This document shows positions 12,601 to 21,600 of a stretch of 33,633 nucleotides of DNA, piece by piece (position 1 is the stretch's first letter; each line of letters opens with the position of its first letter). The notes under the pieces were generated by a model, which worked only from the letters and a program-made list of their open reading frames with translations, searched no databases and was not told the DNA's origin. The stretch is from NCBI GenBank assembly GCA_000934455.1, contig KN884522.1:68646-102278 (forward strand), given 5' to 3'. The position numbers and the translations under genes were made by a program. Source of the DNA: Apostichopus parvimensis. Its lineage: Eukaryota; Echinodermata; Holothuroidea; Aspidochirotida; Stichopodidae.

Positions 12601-15600
12601 TGCAAATGACGTTTTCTTCTTGTCGCTACAAAATGCAGACAGTAATGAAACGTGATACCTTGTTATCTTTTATCTAGATCTGAGATGTCCACGCTGCTAT
12701 ATACACTGTGTTGTGGGTATTGACTGTAGCTGTATGTATTGACCGTACACTAGTGTCTAATTACCGACGGTAGCAAGCTGTGTGTGTATATTCTGGGATC
12801 GATGGTGGTGTCTAACACTTCTGTTACACCTCATTCGAAACTAGGTCAGATTACAGGCATGTCTTCACACCCTTTAAGCAGCGAATTTGAAATTAACATT
12901 GAAATTCCCTTCTTTTTTGGAAAAAGACAACATACAACATTGTCAAATCTAAGAAAACAGTTACAGTAAACATTCAAAGTGAATGTAGTGTTTCCTTGAA
13001 CTAGATCGTTTTGGATGAAGTTTTACAGTTGATGATGTACTCGCAGTTGATAACTATAACCTTTGTATAAATTATGCATCCAAGTCCTTAGCAACTGTGA
13101 CTGTCATCTTTAGTACAGAAAATAATTCACAGTAACCATGGCTTTCATTTAAGCAGAACTCATCTGCATTGCAACTGCCAATTCCATACCATGGCTTAAG
13201 GGCAGAGCAAATTTTAAGTCCATAGCAACCATCACATTTTCCAAAGTTCATATGATGTCTTTAAAACTGAGTTCAGTTTAAGTCTACAACAATCATGAAA
13301 GGTTCAAGTCCTCGAGTAGAGCAACTGCTAATAAAACCTTAGCAACAACGAATTTTATTTAAACCCATTCCATGGCATCGGTTCTGTCGATTCCAACTTC
13401 ACTACAGAGTACAGTTTAAGTCCATGGCAACCATCACATTTGTATAGCAATGTCCTTCATACAGATTTCAGTTCAACAATCATTTACACAGTAGGGTCCA
13501 GAGTCAATGCATGTAACATTAATACAAAGAAACAGTTAAGTGCTTTCCAACTATGACATTTGTATATCAATGTTCATACCATGTCCTTAATACAGAGTTC
13601 AGTTCAAGTCTTCAACAATCATGAGTTTCATTTTGATATTCAAGAGACCATTTCCATAGCAACCGTTTCATTTACACAGTAGTATGAATGGAACTTCCCT
13701 TGTACATTGCTATATTACTTTCCATAGCTGTTTCAATGGCACCTTTCATTAACATTTTTTATTGGGGTCTGTTGTAATCAGTTGCATCAAAGGAACTTTC
13801 CTTGCAAATTGCTTTATTGTGGTCTGTTTTATTCTCCCTAATTGTATCAATAGAACCTCCATTTATTATTGCTTGATTGTGGTCTGTTTTATTCTCCCTA
13901 GTTGTATCAATGGAACCTCCCTTTAACATTGCTTTATTGTGGTCTGTTTTATTCTCCCTAGTCGTATCAATAGAATCTCCCTTTAACATTACTTTATTGC
14001 TGTCTGTTTTATTCTCCCTACTTGTATCAATAGAACCTCCCTTTAATATTACTTTATTGTGGTCTGTTTTATTCTCCCTAATTGTATCAATAGAACCTCC
14101 CTTTAAAAACATTGCTTTATTGTGGTCTGTTTTATTCTCCCTAGTTGTTTCAATGGAACCTCCCTTTTACATTACTCTATCGTCATATGTTTTATCTTCC
14201 CTAGTTGTATTAATGGAAGCACCCTCCTACACACTGCAGCCTATTTTGGAGCCATCTCTGTAGTTAAAGTACTCTTAAAGGAGAGAGTGGATGTCAATCT
14301 TCAAGATTACAAGGGCGCCACCCCTCTACATCGTGCCAAGGACAGAGAGACAATTAAGGTACTTTCATATTGTTTATATTTACAACATGCCGTGAAAGTG
14401 TCCATTAGCTATAGGTTGCATCCAAAAACCCGCCGATTGTTCTGAATGGCAGGTTTTTTCCAGTTGGTTAGCTGAGTGATCAATCCCATCTTTTCGCACC
14501 TTAGTTGAGCTGCCTATTCGTCTATTATGCAACTCATCACACAGCTAGTGGCCAAATCACTATTAGATCAAGGCAGACATGGCAAGGTGTGAACAAATCA
14601 ACTCTTTCAAACTCACCAATTTCTTTGCAGGAGAGATAAAGTTTCAGTAAGTTGACGTCAAGAGAGCTGAGAAATGCAACTTATGGTTAATGGACTAATT
14701 CTCGTCATGAGTCAAAGAGGTGAGGGAGGGATGGGAAGGGGGTGGGAGAAAAGAGAGCGATTGTGAAATACTTTGAGCTTTGAGCCTTATATGAATGATG
14801 CAGAATAGTTATAAGTAAAGTTCAAACCATTTGATCAAGTGTTACATGTCACAGATCACACAGTTCACATAGAAGCAGTCAACAGACCTTTGCACAAACT
14901 AGACTTACTCGTCGATACAACCCATGTGTAACTTTACTCGATGAAAAGATTACATGACACCTGCAATATCTAATAGTTGAAGGAGATAGCATATGTTGAT
15001 GCTATTTCAATTGAATTTATCAAATACAAGGCAAGCCAAAACCTGATACCACAGAAATGCTTGTGTATGAATTTTGACCGTTTTATTTTGCTTAATTAAC
15101 TAATTTCCATGATTTTATTTCTGTTCTTATCGAGAGGAAACAAAGTCGTTCACATATTGTGGAATCATATTAAACGGATATGACATGAAAGTTGAGCAAA
15201 ATTAATACATCTCATGAAAAATCCATCTTGACCCTTTGCCTTTGACAGGAATTAATCGAAGCCGGTGCTAATCTGAATGCAGAAGATGCCGAGGGGAACA
15301 CACCACTCCATGTTAAATGTTACGGAGAGGCGAACAAACCTACAGCGGTGGACTGTATCAAAGAGATGGTGAGAGGGAAAGATTTGAAGATAGAAACCTC
15401 AAAGTTTAAACAGTTATGCAAAGTAGAAAAAGCTGTATAGTTGAAGCAGTGTTGTATTAAAGCAAGCATGCTAGACATGTAGAAAAAGATAACCACAAGG
15501 AAATGTTAACCTAAAGTTACTCTATTCTTTTTGGATCGTTACCAAGATTTTAGATTTTTTTTATAGCTTAATTTAAATAGTAATCTAGTAAACAGGCCTG

Positions 15601-18600
15601 TTTTACTAGATTACTATTTAAATTAAGCTATAAAAAATATGACAATAAACTGTGGCTTGAAGAAGTTTGGGAAACCTTCCAGTAATTAAGTCGGGTAGCA
15701 TTAAAGATTAGCAGAGAAGAATTATTTTTCTTTTCGGAGGGAAGGTGGGTTGGGGGGGTGGATTGGGTGGGCTAGATGTCAAATTGGAAGAGCCATTACT
15801 GTAGGTTATTCTGAATTCACCTTTAATTATGTGTGCTATGTACTACTTTTAGATAAGCGGATGTTTACTCATAACCTTACATGTATAGCTTAGGTAATAT
15901 TAACCACTTAAAAATTTCCTTGACATGAAGGTTAAACTCTCACTTACCACAAACCTAGGCAAATATAAATTTAAGAAGACAAAAATGACAACAACAGAAA
16001 TGAACAAAATTATTGGTATAACTTAGGCAACACTTCAATGTGGTTTCCAAATTCCATCAAATTTACGAAAACCCTCTTTATATATTTTAGAATATAAATG
16101 AGAATACAACTGATCTAAGATCTCCCCCAGGTATTTTCCAAATGAATGGTAAGTAAAGATTCCATTGGCTTGGAAAAATTGTTTACCTTGAGAATGTTTT
16201 TTTTAATTAAATATTAAACAATATACAAAGCACAATAATTATACTTTTTTCTGCACTATTTAAAATTGATGTTGACCAATTGAAGCTTATGAACTTTGTT
16301 TTCACAAGATTCAAGTCTAAATATGCAAAGAATGCTGTAAATGTTTTCAAATGCATTTAAAGCAAATTTAAAATATGTATCTTCGTTTGACAGCTTGCTA
16401 TGAAGATAAACCTCACGCATCGTAATAACAAAGAATTGATGGCCATCCACTGCTGTGCGATGCAAGGACGGGTAGACGCCCTCGAGCTCCTGTTGGAAGC
16501 AGATTTCGACGACACCATGCAATCGGCCCTGACCTCGGAGGATGCAAAGTCACCCCCTAGTTTACCCCACCTAGCACTCGCCAACGACTTCCTGGAGTGC
16601 GGTAAATGGTTGGTGGAGAAGGGTTTCGACTTCAAAGAGCACGAACAGGATGTTCTGGTGCACAGGCTACTGACGGAGCAAATCCAAAGGTATGCGTTAC
16701 ATTAGGGGAGTCTGTCAATCAATGATTACCGAACAAAGCTAGGTCTGTGTCTGGGTTGTAACTTCTGCACAGATTGCCATGAAAGAGACAACAAAATCTC
16801 TGAAATGCTATAGCTTCCAGAGGCTTTGCCCTCTGGAACCCACAGGGGTGTAAACACTGACTACGATAGACCTAAGGTTACCACTAAAGAGGAACAAATC
16901 AGTCGTTATTAAGCCTACATTCAATAATAATAATTTAAGATACATATAGTGCCAATGTTCAAGTGATTATATTCACTACATATCGAGATTAATCTATCAG
17001 GGAGAGCATTGGGTTCAAGGTTAAGGCAGTGGACTTGTGATCTAAGGTTTGTAGGTTCAAATCCTGGCCAGGTCATTACATTGTGTCCTTGGGCAAGGCA
17101 CTTTATCTCTATTGTCTCTCTTCACCCAAATGTATAAATGGGGACTTGCGAGGTGACTTGTAAATATAGTTGCGTGCGCCGGTTTTTGGCTGCACCCGAT
17201 GGGAAGTCCTCCAGGGTACTCTGAGATGTTAGAATTGTGCACACTTTGGTGTGTGGGTGTGACAAGTTACCAGTGACTATGGATTATTATTTGTAAAGTC
17301 ATGTGAGGGGGCCTTGGCTTCAAACAAGACTGTAAAATTTCAACTTTAACTTGAATTCATTTCTTTCTATACTATTATTTCTTCGGCTTCTCGTATATTT
17401 GTTTTCGTTAGCAAGCAGCGACTGGATGTGATGAGATTTTTGTTTGAACATGGAGCAGATTTGGATCAAAGATACTCTGGAGGCAATAGGTATGTTAAAA
17501 AATATTTCCCTTCCAAAAAATACTGAAAAGTTGATACAAAACCAACAATTTGTATCATTAGTACTGTAACATAAAGCAAATGAAGTATAATGTCATCATT
17601 CGTTGGCCGTCTGACCGTCAAGCTAAAGATCATTTAATATGATATGATACAAAAAAAAGTTATTAAAATTACCAAAAAGTTGAACATTATTTAGGAGTCG
17701 ATGGGTTTTCCAGGCTCTTGATTTGTGTACTAGTTAATACACATCAACCATACATCACAGTAAAAATTAAATAAAAGATATCAAAAAAAATTATTGTGAT
17801 GTTTTTCCCTTCAATTCAATATTAAAGCACCAGAAATTGCTACTGCGAGAAATTAAACAGATTTCTGCCATTTGAGCATAAATTTTACCAAACCTCTCAA
17901 GGATTATGTTATATGTCATACATATGTTGTGATAGAACAAAAATAAATGAAATGAAATGATTACTCAAAAATTAGATCCAAATTAAGACGCTCACCTAGA
18001 TTTTTTTTTTACCGAATGAAGGTTCGATGAGCAAATAATTGATACCATTTCAATTCTCAATGTTTTGTTGCCCAAACCCCTTTTCCGTATTATTGTTAAC
18101 GATATGTAAGCAGCATTTTGTCAAAATGTTCACTTATATTTTCATTTATTTATTTTTGTTCTATCACAACATAAGTATGACATATGACATAGAAGGGGAT
18201 TAGAAACAAAACTTTTGAAAGGAAGTGTACTAAAAAAACCTTATAGGGCTTGTCGGGTAGTGACACTTCCTGAAAAAATCCAGAACTTTACAATTAGAAA
18301 AGAGAACCAAAAAAACAAAACAAACAGAACCACCCCTCCCTCTCATGTCCCTCACCCCCCCCCTCCCCCCAGTTTCACATGTTGATGAAGTGCTTTTGTA
18401 AGCTTTTTCTAAAAGCAACTTAAGAAGGCATCGCCTTTAAAGTGAAAGGTAGGGGATTCCAAAGTGCGATGGCCCGATGATGTAAGCTATTTTTAGAGAA
18501 ATTGTTGTGACATTGTCTTGGGTGCAGCTGGTAATCAGCTTGCCTAGTATTGTCAGCGTGGATGTATGAGTTTTGTGTAAAGAAGGCATTCAGAGTATCT

Positions 18601-21600
18601 TGAAGCATTTCCTGTAATGAACGATAAACAATACTGAGGACATTGAGACTGAACAGATCAGTAAGCTTCAGTAAATTCAGTTAAACATGTGTGAGTCTCG
18701 ATCACCAAATTTTTTTGAAAAAAAAAACATTCTTATTGGTTATGTAGCCCCCTACATTATGCAGCTGGGATGACCGGTCCCACAGATGTCCTCAACTTGT
18801 TGGTCGAGTACGGAGCTGATGTGGACGCCATCAACGAGGACCACTGCACGCCTCTCTTCTTCGCCACTCAAGCCAACAATTTCTTTGGCGCTGGAGGATT
18901 GCTACTTGCTGGTGAGTCGAAATGGCTGTCGACACTCTTTATCTTGTTGTTAAGGTCTCGGTATTCTGGGAAATTCATAAAAAAAGACACTTTAAAAAAA
19001 AAATGAAGCAATTTGTCCAGTCCTGTAAAATTTAGGAAAGTTTCAAAAGTTTGCTTAAGGTCATCAAAAGTCCTAAAAAAGATTTTTGGGACTAAATTTT
19101 CACTTACTCAACTGAATTAACCTACTTTGAATAAAGGTATAATAATAAATAAAGTGGCCATTTAGAACGCGCCATATCTGTCTACTTGACACTCCTGGCC
19201 CAGAAAGTTAAAGTTGAAGGTTTACAGTCTTGTGTGAGGCTAAGGCCTCCTCACACAACTTTACAACTTAACCCCTGGTCATATACTAACTTGTCACACC
19301 CACACACCAAAGTGTGCACAATTCAATCAATCTCTCCTGGGGCAACACATCCCATGTGTCCCCTAGGGGACTTCCCATAGGGTGCAGCCACGAACCAGTG
19401 CACACAACTATATTTACATGTTACCTCGCAAGTCCCCATTTATACACCTGGGTTTGAAGAAAATCTATGAAGATAAAGTGCCTTGCCCAAGGATGCAACG
19501 CAATGATCTGGCCAAGGCTCGAACCTGCAATCCTTAGATCACAAGTCCAGTGCCTTAACCACTTGACCACAACGCCCCACTTGACCAAACGAATAGTTAG
19601 TTTTATAGCTTATCTACATCGAAAAAAAAAGTCAGGGTAGGGTGTTGTTATTTTTTGTTGACTGGTGGTGAATGCTAAATTGAATATTTCAATTTGTTGA
19701 ACAGGATTTCTCCACAGCTTGAAACTTGGGGAAGTGGAATTTGCAGTGTAAGGTTTAGAAATATGAATTAGAAACAAGGTGGTTTTGATTCTCTGTGAAT
19801 GATTAAAGTAGCATATCTGTTTCACACCGTATTTTGTATCTGACTATAGATTTGTGTCGGTTGCGAATACTGTGTTCTGTACAAACACTTCTGAAGTATT
19901 TTTAATCGTCTTTAAAGATGAAATTGTTTGGTGCGTAACCTCAGCCATGAAAATGATTTAATGAAGTCTAAGATTTAGTGTGTAATTTTATATAAATAGA
20001 TACCACTCCAAACTGGCTTTGCTTTTCATCATTTTTCACGGATGCCATCAGGAATCCAGAATGAGGGTAGTGAGTAGTATCTGGGCCTTAAATTTTTTGT
20101 GTTGACAAGTAAAAAAGTGTGTGCCCAGATTCTGATATGCTAAACAGGTTAAACCAATTGTGGAATTGTGATAGATATAACCTTCATCATGGTCCAAGAA
20201 AGCAGATTTCCTCAAGTTTAAAGAAAGTCATCTGTTGCGACATTTCATAGCCCAAACTGGCAATGTAGCTTGTGATGAAGGTGTACTTTATGGCTAAGGA
20301 AATAAAAAAAAATATGTCAGAGCAAACCCAGCAATCTATGATCTTTCTATTGATTCTGTCGTTCTGCTAATTGGCAACTGAAGAAAATCAGTCTGATGAG
20401 GAATTACCTTGATAATAAGACTTGCGAGATACTGGTCCATGAGTTTGTGACATCAAAGCTTGACTTTCTAAATTCACTTTTATTTGGCCTTCCTGATTCG
20501 ACCATCCAGAAACTTCAAAAGATCCAAAACACCGCTGCCCGTATTGTGAAAACGAAGGGAAGAAAATGCCAAACCACTCCACTTCTAAAGGAACTTCATT
20601 AGCTCCCTATCAGCTACAGAATTAAATATAAACTACTACTTCTCACCTTTTGTGCTCATCATCTGGAACAGCCTGTGTACCTGTCACAACTTCTCTTGCC
20701 TTATATTCCAACTCGCACACTTCGTTCCTCCAACAAACTGTATTTAACTGTTCCTAAACCACACTTGAAGACCTATGGTTACAGAGGCTTTGAATACTCT
20801 GGCTCTTATCTTTAGAACAAGTTACCAGATCACATTCAAACATGCTCTAAACTTTCTACTTTCAAAAGTTTACTTAAGACCCATTTTTTCACTTGTTCTT
20901 TTGTATTTTTTTTAAATTTCCTTTCTTTGTAAAGCGCCTCGAGCTGTGACTTTTGTCTACTGATTTGGCACTATATAAGTCTCATTTATTATTATTATTA
21001 TTATTATTCACCTAGGTGCTAATGTCAGACACAAGAATTTCCAGGGTCTGACAGCTTTTGATTGCATCTTAGACTATGACGAGTGGTTGGAATGTGGCTG
21101 CTTCACAGACGAAATCAAAGCAAGACTCAAAGGTATAAACCCGGTTTTGTATTTAATTTTTTTTATAAGTTGTTAAATTGATTTTGTTTGCTAAAAACTT
21201 TGTGGTGAAAGTTCAGTGATGTATCTTTTATGTAGTTTCTGGTTGATAGAGTGATAAAATTCAGCTATATATTCAGCTATTCAAATAAAAACTTCACCCC
21301 CCCCCCTTCCACCACTTCTCCCAAAATCAGAAAAATGATAACTGAACAATAGGACATCAGAGATTGCCAATGTAACATTACATAGCTCACTGGATGGAGC
21401 ACATAATCCTGAGATCACAGGTTTGAATCCTGTTGGAGACTAACATTTTTTTTTGGTACAGGGGAGGGGGAAGACAGAGGGGGGTGGGGGCACATGCCCC
21501 ACCATTTTTTTGAAAACCACTAATGTGCCCCTTGCCATGAGTTAGAAATGCACTATTTGTTAATGAAAAGCACCCATTTCCATTTTTTGTAATTAAAATG

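Noticed and set aside
13759..14263. Overlapping open frames on both strands encoding a repetitive ~20-residue motif
   Set aside because: The frames follow from a 60-bp repeat unit free of stops in those phases. The only real coding sequence is exon 9, from 14205, in another frame.
16256..16635. Minus-strand frames opposite exon 11
   Set aside because: Shadows of the well-supported plus-strand exon, with no independent motif.
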